Shown here piece after piece: positions 1 through 10,345 of a stretch of 64,000 nt of DNA. Source of the stretch: Diploptera punctata (taxonomy: Eukaryota; Arthropoda; Insecta; Blattodea; Blaberidae); contig JASPKZ010001241.1 in the NCBI GenBank assembly GCA_030220185.1, positions 186,001 through 250,000 on the forward strand. The letters run 5' to 3'. A program made the translations under genes and the position numbers. Under the pieces are notes generated by a model. That model saw only the letters and a program-made list of their open reading frames with translations, was not told the origin of the DNA and searched no databases. Each line of letters opens with the position of its first letter. Positions within the stretch are counted from its first letter, which is position 1.

Positions 1-204
1 TAAACCTTTATTCCTAGTGTTCATATTTCGCTGAAGTTTTGAGAATAGCTTTTTCATTTCATTTCAATGGCATGTACCGATTTTCGTGTTCAAAAAAGAC
101 GATTAGATTCGCTGGAGCGATTTTTAAATTTCAGTTTCACGTGAAACCTCGCTGACAATGGTCCAATTTTGCTAGTTACCGAACTCAGCCTTACTTTTAT
201 TAAT

Positions 205-680
205 GCACACCGTGTCCCATTCAAACCTCCTACATTTTAATTAATCATAACTCTCAAAGTATGCGGAATTATGAAATGAGGTTGATACTAAAAGAAAGAA
301 AAACTCAAAGAATTATTGTTTTCATTGTTGCAATTAATTCATCTGTCGCATGTTGGACAATAATGACATAAAACAAAATGGCGACTCCTCAGCAACGAGC
401 ACAAACTGTTTTCTGGTACGTAAAAGATCGTGTGTTTGCGACTCCAGTACAAGATCTTCATTACATACGAACCCGTATGCTTGACACAATTGCGACAGCA
501 CCAATGGACATGTGGGACAGAACGTGGCACGAAATCGAATACAGACTTGATATTGTCCATGCTACTAATGGTGCACATATAGAGTTGTTTTATGTGTGTG
601 GCAATGAAAATTCTTTGAGTTACTGTTTCCTAATTCCGCATACTTATTTGAGGTCCTGTAAAAATTCCAGCAAATACTTT
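205..680 (+). mobile_element. Internally deleted Tc1/mariner-like element with fused transposase ends
   Basis: A continuous frame at 378-698 starts MATPQQRAQTVFWY, which I recognise as the N-terminal start of a mariner-superfamily transposase, and passes straight into VKDRVFATPVQDL...EIEYRLDIVHATNGAHIEL, the extreme C-terminal part of the same family. The whole catalytic DDE core is missing, so this is a deletion derivative and cannot encode a working enzyme. Inverted repeats flank the frame: 253-335 and 598-654 share the blocks AAGTATGCGGAATTA and ACTCAAAGAATT in opposite orientation, with about 30 extra bases in the left arm. The outer left sequence near 210 (GTGTCCCATTCAAACCTCC) looks like a mariner end, but I cannot match it on the right, so the outer right border is uncertain. 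Confidence 0.7.
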
Positions 681-717
681 TGCATCAGACAAACGTGAAA
701 ACATATAGCGAATACGA

Positions 718-912
718 TTTAACCAAAGCTTTAACACACTGTTTTTCTAGTCCCAATTTAATATGGAGAGTTGGTAGTAATATCTTCTTCCTGTCAATAA
801 GAGCTTCATGTAGAACATTACTTTTTTCCTGGAACAAGTTCGCTTCTTGAAGGCCACACTTGTTGGTTGTAATGTTGGCCAGTTGCTCGGCTGTCCCATA
901 AACAAAAGGAAA
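718..912 (-). pseudogene. Central fragment of an uncharacterised arthropod repeat-associated protein
   Basis: On the minus strand two frames join through a frameshift to read CLWDSRATGQHY... and then KILLPTLHIKLGLEKQCVKAL. I recognise the LPPLHIKLGLMKQFVKAL type motif from a protein that recurs in many arthropod genomes as a repeat and has no assigned function. The C-terminal end of the same protein (motif RYQGKWNPNMLADYCW) is found twice elsewhere here, at 7351-7503 and 53648-53797. This fragment lies directly beside the deleted mariner at 205-680. It is broken by the frameshift and lacks both ends. The family match is from memory; a protein search would settle it. Confidence 0.65.
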
Positions 913-930
913 CATGAATACATGAATGCG

Positions 931-1070
931 ATCGAACCGTTAACATTTGGAGAAAAATAATATTAACCAACCATATATTTAAAATTGAAAAAGTGACGAA
1001 AACAAAAATCGTGATTACTATCGAATCGTCGACATTTGGAGAAAACTAATCACATATTTGAAATCAGCGC
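931..1070. repeat. Short degenerate tandem duplication
   Basis: Two blocks, about 932-985 and 1021-1066, share CGAA.CGT.GACATTTGGAGAAAA followed by an ACATATTTGAAAT-like segment, a period of about 90 bp. No coding sense is visible. Confidence 0.4.
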
Positions 1071-1296
1071 AAAAAAGCTGAGTCAGAAACACTTAAAATA
1101 TGCAGAGGAACATTTTCATTGTTACCTGGTGTATTCTTCTGTATTCCATATATTACCATATATATTCAACCCATTCAATAAGATACTATGTCATTGTCCA
1201 TTGTTTGCTCCACAAGACTCGTTTCTTCTCCTGCGTTTTTATTTTGTATACAAGAATCAACTAGAATGCATCTTCATCCGTTTTAGACATATTCTA

Positions 1297-1729
1297 ACAA
1301 GATAACTGTAAACCATTGCATGCCGAATCCTACCTTGAAATTTATCCGAGAGAAGCGTTGTAATATACGAAGGCCGTGTACAAAAAATATCTGCCCATTT
1401 TAACTGCTAGGTACTAAAATACAGCGCCAGATATGTCATTTAAACTACAGGGAAGTAATAGGCCTACAACCCCTAATTGGATAACTCTCACAACATGCCG
1501 TCCGATCACGCTCCGTCTCACACCACTCCGCTCTATTCAAGCAGGGAGTACAACTGCTTATCACATGGGGGTTGCCATTGCTGAATTTTGGTTTCGATTT
1601 CTGTACTTTGCAATTAAAAGCGGCAGATAATATTTTGGACACGGCCTCAGTGCATATCAAAGCTCCTCTTAGAGAAATTTCAAGGTAGGTTCCTATATTC
1701 AATGGTTAGCTGTTCCCTTGTCAGTACAA
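1297..1729. mobile_element. MITE family M1, copy 1
   Basis: Terminal inverted repeats of about 80 bp: the left arm begins AACAAGATAACTGTAAACC and continues through CCTACCTTGAAATTT to GGCCGTGT. The right arm is the reverse complement, ending near TTCCCTTGTCAGT. The same arms occur at 39900-40264, which defines a family. The two short open frames inside are unrelated to any protein I know. I could not define a target-site duplication, so the superfamily is unassigned. Confidence 0.75.
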
Positions 1730-2364
1730 ACTGATGCTTGTGTAAGCATTCGTGTACCATGTGAAAGCGACGAGTATTGGTGAATAGTTCCACAAACATT
1801 CTTGAATGTGTGTACAAGGTTGAAATGATGGTCTCCCGCATTTGGAGATTAAGGAAAATAAACACTCGTGACGGATAATGCGTGTTGAGAATTCGTTCCC
1901 TGCACAGCTCTCAGTGGCAAGATCACTGCTATTTCCACACAAAAAAGTGTACGTCAGTTAGCCCTGCGCTATTGTACTGCACCGTATATCTCTCCGAATG
2001 ACACTAAAGGGACTGTCATTTATTCATAGTATGTTGTATCACTTGACAATGTACGTAAATACGAGAATAAAGAGTCGTTTAGTGTACATGTAAATACAAA
2101 TATGCATCATAGGTTCCTAGCTGACTGGCTCTTTAGCCTGCTTTTACTTTCAGATAATTGTAATGAATATCGATGTAATCGGAAATGACCATGTACGTAG
2201 TTGTCAGTCGAACATGTAAAAATAACAGTATGTACTAACATGCATGTCGTTATACATAGAATAAGCCAGATAGTAGTGTCGCGCGCTACCGGGGGTCAGT
2301 TTTACAGGTCGTTTTGGCGTAATAAAACAACTCAGTTTATCGTGGAACTCCATAGTAACTTTAT
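1730..2364. other. No recognisable feature
   Basis: AT-rich sequence with no supported gene, repeat or RNA. Confidence 0.5.
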
Positions 2365-2368
2365 TTAA

Positions 2369-3073
2369 GGGGGCGATGGGTTAAATTTCTATTTTCTACA
2401 TGTTTTTAGCTAGACACTTGATTGTTTGTACAAATATTCACTGCATGATACATAATGATGTGGTTAAGTTTCATTCTTGTGAGACATTTATTTTATGAGT
2501 TATTAAATATTACATTTTAAAAAATTGCATACATTATAATTAAATGGGTTCTATAATTTTTAGTAAAATGTCTGACTTTTTACAAGACCTTTAAAATATT
2601 TAGAAAAACATCATGCATTAGAATTGTTATGAGTACAAAGTGAGAAAAAAAATGCTTTACCTCATGCGTGGAATTACAACAAAATTAATAATTGCATACA
2701 TTTTATTTTTTATTTCTTAAAATACTACTTGAATCATAACACCCACGCACTACACTTTGTTACCCATTGTTTTTAGGACATGCAGTAAAAATTTGAACCT
2801 TCTAGGACAACATTTCTGAATCACATTCAATTTTGAACGTACAAAAATGCAGTGGAAATAAAAGTGTGGAAAAACAAGTTTAAAGATTTGCATGCAAATA
2901 GTATTTAACTTGCGCAGCCTTTTAACTCTGACGTAATTTAGGGCACTTAGAAGCGCCATAGTCCACTGAAACGTTGTCACCATGTAGATTAGAGTACAGG
3001 CAATGTTTTAGTACAAAAAACAGAAAATGCCAATTTTGATCTCAAATGGTCAATTTTTCACCCATCACCCCCC
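2369..3073. mobile_element. TTAA-flanked non-autonomous element (piggyBac-like), copy 1
   Basis: The sequence is bounded by TTAA at 2365-2368 and 3074-3077. Terminal inverted repeats start GGGGGCGATGGGT on the left and GGGGGGTGATGGGT on the right (reverse complement). TTAA duplication is characteristic of piggyBac-type elements. The 705-bp interior is AT-rich and non-coding, as expected for a MITE. A second, longer TTAA element with a related G-run end lies at 31808-33161. Confidence 0.7.
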
Positions 3074-3546
3074 TTAATTCTATAAACTCTCCTTCACATT
3101 CTACTCACAAATTCCTGTAATAATCGATCTTATTTTAACGTTTATATATCACGCGATTATTTTAAAGTCTCTAATGAATTGCCAATATTTATTATCTTTC
3201 GCAGCTCACTGTATCGACATCGCTTTAAAAAATTACTCGCTCCCATTCCTGGAAGTAGTCTATATAGCTCGGGGACGGAAATTTATCCATCTTTAATCGA
3301 GAACTTTCCAGTATGGAAGTTTCTGGCATCGATCTTTCCCGACAGGTGAAATAGAGGCTGAGAGAAATATCCGGAACGGGAGTTTAGACTCATCGATGAA
3401 CTGCGCGGATCTTTCGACTCGAGAATCGGCGACTCAAAAATATATTTCTACCAATGTGAGATCTTATCCACGCCGTCACCCTCGAAATTTAAACACGGCC
3501 ATTACAATGCGTCATAATAGTAAGGTTGAACAACTATGGGACAGAT

Positions 3547-3690
3547 AAGTAAACTCCGATTTCTGCTTAAGCTGGTTATAGGCAAGGTCATAGCTGCCAA
3601 TATCCATGCAGCTGAAATAAGACAAATTCAGGAGTGCTAAGACATAGAGAAGTAAACTCCCATATCTTCTTAAGCTAGCTTTAGAGGCCA
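3547..3690. repeat. Two-copy direct repeat, ~104-bp period
   Basis: AGTAAACTCC followed by TTAAGCTGGTTATAGGC-like sequence occurs at about 3547-3582 and again at 3651-3689. Non-coding. Confidence 0.45.
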
Positions 3691-4290
3691 TGGGTTCACT
3701 ATTTAATTTTTTTAAGTAGATTATCCCTTGTGTCCTGTTTCATATTTTCACGCTTTTTAGAAACATGTATGTGCTCTTCAATAGTGGAATAGAAAAAGAC
3801 GCGAACGATCAGAGGCCCATGCGCAGTGTTCTAGTAAATGAAGGTATATCTTTTGAAGTAGCGTTGTGCCCAACCAGTTCATCTCGAGAAGTAGTTCGTT
3901 CACTCGCACTCACTTTTGTGAACCATTCAATTCAACTACACAAAATTTAGCGAAGCCCTTCATTCGCCAAAAAAAAGCAAGAATATGGGCGGTGGAGGGT
4001 GAAGCACGAGCCTGGGGTGACTTGACATTAACCAACCACATGGTAGCTGTAGATTTTAAAGATAAATGTAAATAGTTCTGTAAATTATATTTTAATTTAA
4101 TTGAGTATGAAAAATTCTAATATGACTGCTACCATACTTTTGTTTATTTTATAATTCTTTAAAAATATACAAAATCGTACTATTGGCAATTACTTGATCT
4201 TAATCTTTACAACCCCCAAACTAAAAATATAAAGAGGGTGAATATTGGGTAAGCCAACAAAATTTAGCATTGTGTGTGAACTTTTACAGA

Positions 4291-4449
4291 ATGGCTTCTA
4301 ATTCGCGATCAAGAAAAAGGAGTGAAATTTGGGGTTTCTTCACCGATTTAGGCGATGGTAAAGCAAAGTGTAAATTTTGTTCTAAGCACAGTTTCATTCA
4401 GGGGATGGATGCTTTTTGCACGGCATATTCGCTCTAAATGTTTAGCAAG
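4291..4449 (+). pseudogene. BED-type zinc finger first exon of a hAT transposase, frameshifted
   Basis: From ATG the frame reads MASNSRSRKRSEIWGFFT, then a CKFC pair and SF.QG. After a one-base shift the downstream frame reads FARHIRSKCLA, which gives the histidine/cysteine half of a BED finger. BED fingers bind DNA at the N-terminus of many hAT transposases and ZBED genes. The exon stops at AAG|GTAAG, a good splice donor, but no transposase exon follows inside the element. The frameshift makes it a pseudogene. This start is supported by its position in the family and the following basic residues. Confidence 0.7.
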
Positions 4450-4762
4450 GTAAGATTTTTACTAAATGTTGCAACAGCGTTTTTGTAAACCTAGTAAAAT
4501 ATGTTGTTTTAAAACTTGGATAAAATGGACTTTTATTAAATACTTTCGGAATTCCAGTAAATAAAATGTAAAGTGACTGTAATATTAGACTACATTAGAT
4601 TTGTAGCGTTAGTAATGCCGTAGATCAAAATGAGTAATCCCTGAGTAATGCTGCGTATGAGTGATGACGTAAGCAAGAGGGAGGAGAGTGCCATAATGTA
4701 CATATAATGAATGAATGAGCGTGTCGAATGTTGAGAGTTTGAAGTACTGAATGTTTAAAGCC

Positions 4763-5020
4763 AGTTCACTCTGTCAAGGTAGTTCGTTCCTCTAAGAAAC
4801 TTCACTCTTACAAGGTAATTCGTTATTTGATGCCACTTCGTTCATCTAAGACACTTCACTCTTCCAAGATAGTTCGTTCTTTGATACCACTTCGTTCATC
4901 TAAGGCACTTCACTCTTCCAAGGTAGTTTGTTCTTCTATGTAACTTCACTCAGGCCAGATAGTTCGTTCCTCTATGGCAGTTGACTCTGGCAAGATAGTT
5001 CGTTCATCTGACACTCACTG
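4763..5020. repeat. Array of six ~36-bp units in the hAT subterminal region
   Basis: Units share a core of the type AGTTCGTTCNTCTAAGGCAC followed by TTCACTCTTCCAAG. Two middle units contain an extra ~18-bp insert carrying a second TTCGTTCATC. Similar TTCGTTCACTC blocks sit near the left end (3895-3912). Such arrays are plausible transposase binding clusters (inference). Confidence 0.75.
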
Positions 5021-5387
5021 AGGTACGAACGATATGGATGACGTAGGAAAGAGGCGGGGACAAGCAAGGTCGATGGGCGGAGAAATGTAGAGTAATCAAC
5101 GAATGAGCGAACGTTGATTTGGAGTGAGACATCTAGAGCTTGAAATAAAAAGTAAATTTTAATTTTAAGTAGTAGTAGTGAACTCTGAACTGGCAGTTCA
5201 CTAAAAGTGAGTATCTTTTTGACACTTCACAGTAGTGAAGCGTTCTTTTTAAACGACTCACTCTCGAATTACCCATCACTATTTCGAGGCCATAATATCA
5301 ATAAATCCCACTATGGAACTGTGTGTTGAAGATTTACATTCCCATAGGAGTTCTTGACGGATCTTAATTCGTTTATGATAGAAACAT

Positions 5388-5480
5388 TCCACCGCTGTGG
5401 TCTCGAGGAAGCCAGGGAACTTTAGGAGTCAATCAGTCCTCGAACATCATCTGGTCATAATGATTACAATTTAATCATAT
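5388..5480 (+). mobile_element. SINE1, short divergent copy
   Basis: Begins TCCACCGCTGTGGTCTCGAGG, the head of SINE1, then skips the B-box part and resumes with a degraded version of the body (GGGAACTTTAGG...TCCTCGAACATCATCTGGTC). Internally deleted and truncated. Confidence 0.6.
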
Positions 5481-5555
5481 TCACCTCATTAGATTACGTT
5501 TAGATTTAAGATCTCTTCTGGCGCATCATTACCCATCATCATCACCCATCATATC

Positions 5556-5620
5556 ATTGGCGTAGTGTGACCTCGCCTGCCAGGCGCTCCAACCTCAGAA
5601 GTAGGTTACAATACGCCAAT
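5556..5620. repeat. 65-bp imperfect palindrome
   Basis: ATTGGCGTAGTGTGACCT at the left faces ATTGGCGTATTGTAACCT on the other strand at the right (16 of 18 equal). It could be a very short MITE or fold-back remnant. Confidence 0.55.
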
Positions 5621-6029
5621 ACCAGGAAGGAATACCAGAAATGTCGAAATGACAAACTGGTGGCATTGAAGAAAAAGTGTATACACTAAAACGTCATTCA
5701 TCATTTTCAATTGCATAATAAAATGTGGAATTGTTCAGGCACAAGTGCTTGAAACTCCTTTTCTGGAGACCCCGAGTCAAATTCCGGTTCCGATGAACCT
5801 GGCGGATATTTTTTTGACCTTTCCTAATTTTTAAGACAAATGCAACTCTGGCATTTTATACCACGGCTCGTTTCATCATCAATCATCATTCCGTAATTCA
5901 TTAAAATATAACATCAGACATTTTTGCAAGAGATGCAAGAACACAGAAAACAATACACATACGTATCTACTGGTACACATGTAAAGATACTAGATTGAAT
6001 AGGACAAAAGATGTCCAAGTATTATACTA

Positions 6030-6941
6030 CAGGGAATCAATTTTAAGCGGAAACCTTTTACAGCGTTGTAGCGGCTCTCACTTTCCCCGCTATTGTGCTT
6101 GCACCGTCGGGGAGCGTGTTCTGTTACAACCGGCAAATGAAGACAGACAGAAGCTCCATAACACAAATAACTCAATATTAATTTATATTATTATAAAAAT
6201 AGGCCTACATATAGAGGCTTCTTACTCACCATTTACTGGAGACACTGTTGAAAATGACCCTCGCACATTTTGGAAATTTACATGTCCCGAAAGATGGAAC
6301 CATGCCTCGTCAAACAAACATTAGCCGTGGATCCAAAATTCCATTATACACACATCCAAGAAACCAATTACAGAACCTTATTCTTGAAGCGAAAACTGCC
6401 TGTTTAAGTTCCTGCACAAACCTTTGTTTATCAGGTCGAAATTTCAGCAGTCGGTCGTTTTGTGAGCTGATCCCTTGGCTGTTAGTCTCCTGCGCCAAAC
6501 GTTTGTGATTTTCTAAGACTTACTTCCAATTGCACCCGAATATCCTCAAGTTTCTCTACTGTTAAAACGTGCCTTTCACGCTTTTTCGGTATGTCACAAA
6601 CTGAACCTGTTGTATGCCACTTTTCATCAACTTCGAATGGCATGATTTTGTAGGAATCGTACAGTCAGGATATTTTTGAGAAAATCTCCCAACGCGCCAT
6701 CTATGGTTATTTCTCAATAACTAACATTCCATCAAATAAATTCGCTGTTGAACCGAATACTTCATTTTCGATTACTTTCTTATGTAACATACGACAACTA
6801 GCGACATGTGTCCCACTAGAACACACTGAAACAACTAACCGCTGGAATTTTGTGTACAACTTGTCTCCCACATTGTGATCGTACTGCTCACAGTAGCGGC
6901 GGCAGAATGATGCGAGGTTTCCTCTTAAAATGGATTCCCTG
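6030..6941 (-). mobile_element. Internally deleted Tc1/mariner element
   Basis: Terminal inverted repeats of about 28 bp, CAGGGAATCAATTTTAAGCG left and CAGGGAATCCATTTTAAGAG right (reverse complement), are flanked by TA dinucleotides at 6028-6029 and 6942-6943. TA target duplication and the CAGGG start fit the Tc1/mariner superfamily. The 912-bp interior carries the N-terminal part of a transposase on the minus strand, then breaks off, so the element is a deletion derivative. Confidence 0.85.
6235..6643 (-). pseudogene. Tc1/mariner transposase, N-terminal part
   Basis: The minus strand reads MPFEVDEKWHTTGSVCD, a helix-turn-helix region (KKRERHVLTVEKLEDIRVQL), RFVQELKQAVFASRIRFCNW, and after a frameshift FDEAWFHLSGHVNFQNVRG, which contains the first catalytic Asp of the DDE triad in the usual DEAWFHLSG setting. 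Stops and at least two frameshifts interrupt it. The second and third catalytic acids are missing. The start was chosen by family layout. Confidence 0.75.
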
Positions 6942-7159
6942 TATAAAATATAATAATAAATCGATGCACCTCACAACAACAAAACAATAATTGCATTCTT
7001 ATTATAAAATGTGAATATTTTCAGTAGAAACATTCATTATGCTATATGGTCTCGAATATGGAGTGTTATTAACCATTGACTACATGATCATACAATTTTA
7101 ATTAAAGAGCAAATGTATACTTCAGATAACTTATAACAACTGTAAATAAAGGTCCAATT

Positions 7160-7701
7160 ACACTGGTCAGTGTAATTTTTGTCTCATGAGTACCAATAGT
7201 TGAACGTAATGCAGTTTTTTATAGTGTTTTCAAGTATGTTTTTGGAATTTCTCCATAACCTACAGTTTTTTATTTTAATTTTAATTCATGTATTTAAATA
7301 CTTAATTTTTTAATAAACGTTTTTTCGTCCAATTGTCCATTGTAAAATAAAACAAAATGAGCTAACTCAGGAGATTTCAGCTATGGAAAAGAGATATCAA
7401 GGCAAATGGAATCCTAATATGCTGGTCGATTATTGTTGGACCATCAAGAAGGATGCTCCATAGGCCAAATATAGCAGAAAATCGTCATTGCTTACTTTAT
7501 AGGTGAGTCCGAATGTTCGAATATTGTGTAGTTACGAATGTAGAAAATATTGAAGTGTTTGAAATTATAAATTCCTGTCTCTCGGAAACCTTGCGTGATG
7601 GAGAAAAACCGATATCATATTTGAATTCAGGAGAAAAAATACTATCAATCACATATTTTTCTTTCTGAAACAAAAAAAGTTTATTTTTTGTTGCTCAGTG
7701 T
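7160..7701 (+). mobile_element. Element X copy 1: TIR element with end of an uncharacterised repeat protein
   Basis: A 542-bp unit shared, in inverted orientation, with 53429-53977 over its whole length. Ends are ACACTGGTCAG... and, on the other strand, ACACTGAGCAACA..., which look like short terminal inverted repeats. In the other copy the left end reads ACACTGGTCAACA, so 11 of 13 positions agree between ends. It holds the last ~50 codons of a protein I know only as a recurrent arthropod repeat. I could not define a target duplication. Confidence 0.7.
7351..7503 (+). pseudogene. C-terminal end of the Element X protein
   Basis: The frame reads NELTQEISAMEKRYQGKWNP, then NMLVDYCWTIKKDAP, a premature TAG, and AKYSRKSSLLTL before the natural stop. 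The second copy has CAG at the premature stop, so the stop is a later mutation. The motif RYQGKWNxNMLxDYCW is, from memory, the conserved C-terminus of an uncharacterised protein repeated across arthropods. A fragment of its middle lies at 718-912. Function unknown. Confidence 0.65.
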
Positions 7702-9183
7702 TATTGCTGTATAAGCTACCTGGAGAATGTATGTAATGTACTTTTCGGACAGAAGAAGGTAGGATAAATAGCGAAAAAAAAAGGAATTAGAATTATAGAT
7801 AGAAATAAACTACGTAACGTGAAATAAAAATTACGAATCGAACAAATATAACTAAATAAATGTTGGTTAATATTTAATGTTTATTGGTAGCTTAGTTGAT
7901 ACCGGTGTCGCATTGAATTCCGCTGGAGAAACTGGCGACTACGCTACTCAATCGGTACTGATGTTATCTTGAATTTCATCGGGTAAAGATTCCGATGTTC
8001 TTTACTATCCGAAACTTAGGACTATCGGTAATGAAAATATAAGCTATCTTACGACCTAACCCGATATCAGATAACACAGTCACGTTGACTATCTAGTAGT
8101 CTAAATGCTAATTGTTGAAACAAGATTAAAAGTCACGAGACTTAACGATTACAGAATGTCAATACTTAAATAAAAAAATATATGGCAGTGTATGATTTAA
8201 TTGATATACCTTGTGGCCCCTTGTAACACGTATATGTACCCATTTTTTCTGAAATATCCTTTAAATGTGACAGATTAAAAATGTTTTAAATTACAGATAT
8301 AATCATAAATAGAATCTTTAGTCACTTAGGATTCATGGAAAGCCCTGTAAATATGGAGTATCATTGACAATAATTGCAAACACCGCCCCTATTTAAAAAA
8401 ACGTAATGAAAATGTGCTACTAGATAGTATGTTTCGTGAAGAACTAAATTCTCATATAACTGAATACAAAGTATTGTAGTATAAAAATAATTACTTATAA
8501 TTTATTTAATTTAAAAATAAAATATTTATTCTATATGTCTGTCTCTTTCTCTCTCACTTTTTAGACTGTATTATCCACTAAGAACTACGCACTTTGATTT
8601 GTATAAAATCGTTATCCCATGCATGGAAAAAAAGAAACAAAATGGAGGTACAGACATTCAAAGTGACATTTATATGAGATTAAGCTTCTATAATCCCTTC
8701 ATGCAAACATTTCCAGTAATGCTGTATCCCTAAATGTGTCTGAGAAATTAGATTTTCTCTCGCTGAACAGTCTGTTCAGTATCTCGGGGAAATAATCAGC
8801 AATGCATTTTCTACGTGGGTGAATTTATAGTATTCAAGTTAGTGCTGTGGTATCCATAATTTATCCAGCAGCCCACATCAAGTACAAAACCCTTTGTTAA
8901 TAACCTGTCCATTGCGCGCCTTTACAACCCACTACATGTAGTCAAATACCGATCGTGACAACTAGTTTAATTCGTATTAGAATTTGAGCTGTAAACTTCA
9001 AGGCATGCATATACAGTGTGTTACAGGACAATACTGACAAACTTCTGGAAAGCAAGTCCTATAGAGAGCTTTTATTAAGGAGCATATTCTCAAATACATA
9101 CTTCATGAATTCGATGCATTGGTAATATAATATTATTTATTAAATCTCAAAGATTTTGAGTCCATTTTACAATATTAGGGTTA
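7702..9183. other. No recognisable feature
   Basis: AT-rich DNA, no supported gene. A short TC-rich run lies at 8539-8562, and an ACAGTGTGTTACAGGACA string near 9014 resembles a mariner end but has no partner. Confidence 0.5.
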
Positions 9184-9193
9184 TAGTTAAGAT

Positions 9194-9540
9194 GTCCACC
9201 GCTCTGGTCTCGAGGTAGCGTGCTGCCTTTCATGCAGCGGCCCGGGTTCGATCTCCGGTCGGGGCAGTTTTTCTGGGTGAGGTTTCTATCGGGGTTTTTC
9301 CTCACCTGTAAGACAAATGTCAGGAAAACTTTAAGGCCCAAACAGTCCCCGAAATCATATGGCCATCATCATCATTATAATCCAAATCATTATCATCCTT
9401 ATCATCATCATCCTTCACTGGTGTGGAAAGCAACGGGAAGCAACCACACCTGCAATTCCCTAGTAAAGGTGTAAGCATAGCATGGAAATTTTATGATTGC
9501 AGTGAAGGACCTGCCTTCGGGCGGAATTACCATGGATGGA
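9194..9540 (+). mobile_element. SINE1 copy (tRNA-derived) with perfect 10-bp TSD
   Basis: A tRNA-like head (CCACCGCTCTGGTCTCGAGG ... GGTTCGATCTCC as a near B box) is followed by a body with a run of CATCATC-type repeats and a tail ending ATGGATGGA. The copy is flanked by a perfect duplication TAGTTAAGAT at 9184-9193 and 9541-9550. These are the hallmarks of a Pol III SINE mobilised by a LINE. Other copies are at 5388, 11575, 17015, 27601, 31131, 42938 and 52079. The open frames in it are chance. Confidence 0.92.
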
Positions 9541-10237
9541 TAGTTAAGATATAAAATAAAATTGAAGAAACACATAGTTATAAAACTGAAATGAAACAAA
9601 AACAAGAAATGAACGAAAAAAGAACTAACACAATTAAAACTTACAAAATAAGTAGTAATAAAAATGAATTTCAATGCGGTGAAAATAACATTTACAAATG
9701 TCTTAAATGCTGTGCAACAACATTTTATTTTTAAAATGCCAAATAATGTATATCGCAATACTTGATTACATTCAATTAAATTAAGATCTAGAATATATCG
9801 CTTATGTCCATGAGACGGGTTGTCTAAAATAAGGTATTCGATAGATATTTTTGGTCGTCCAATCCATCACAACAAATAACTGAGGTACTAGTAAGGCAGT
9901 GTGTACGCATTCTGTCAGAATACGTCTTGCAATAAAAATCTACTTTTGCGTGATTTTTTTATACAACTGTCAGAAATTTACAAGCTACTTCCTAACCAAT
10001 CATTCTGTGGTAATGATGAATAGACTTTAGTGAAACGCGTAACTAAACTGAGGTCTGATGGCAACTCGAATTTCAAACACCTTACTCTAACGTGCCCACA
10101 AAGGACGTTAAGTCAGGTGAACTCGCTGGCTACATTCGATGCAGAAAAACAAGTAAAACTTGGTTACGACTGCTACTTCTGCTGCTACAGTTACTAATAT
10201 TAACTTACTATTAATACTGACATCATTAATATAACCA

Positions 10238-10251
10238 TTATTATTATTATC

Positions 10252-10308
<57 letters not shown>

Positions 10309-10310
10309 TA

Positions 10311-10345
<35 letters not shown>
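10238..10345. repeat. (TTA)n/(ACT)n microsatellite
   Basis: Nearly pure ATT/TTA trinucleotides pass into (ACT)n. The Ser/Asn-rich frame over it is a translation artefact. Confidence 0.95.

Larger units (their letters stand above)
3859..5281 (+). mobile_element. Non-autonomous hAT element with BED finger exon
   Basis: Short terminal inverted repeats, TAGCGTTGTGCCC on the left and TAGTGATGGG on the right (reverse complement), are flanked by an imperfect 8-bp duplication TTTTGAAG (3851-3858) / TTTCGAGG (5282-5289), 6 of 8 bases equal. Eight-base duplications are the hAT signature. Inside are a BED zinc finger exon (4291-4449) and an array of ~36-bp units (4763-5020). The catalytic transposase and C-terminal dimerisation domain are absent, so any movement would need a helper. 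Confidence 0.7.

Noticed and set aside
6248..6508. 86-codon plus frame
   Set aside because: Antisense of the mariner transposase fragment.
9408..9758. 116-codon hydrophobic frame on the minus strand
   Set aside because: Half of it lies in SINE1 antisense and the rest is low-complexity AT-rich sequence; no homology recognised.
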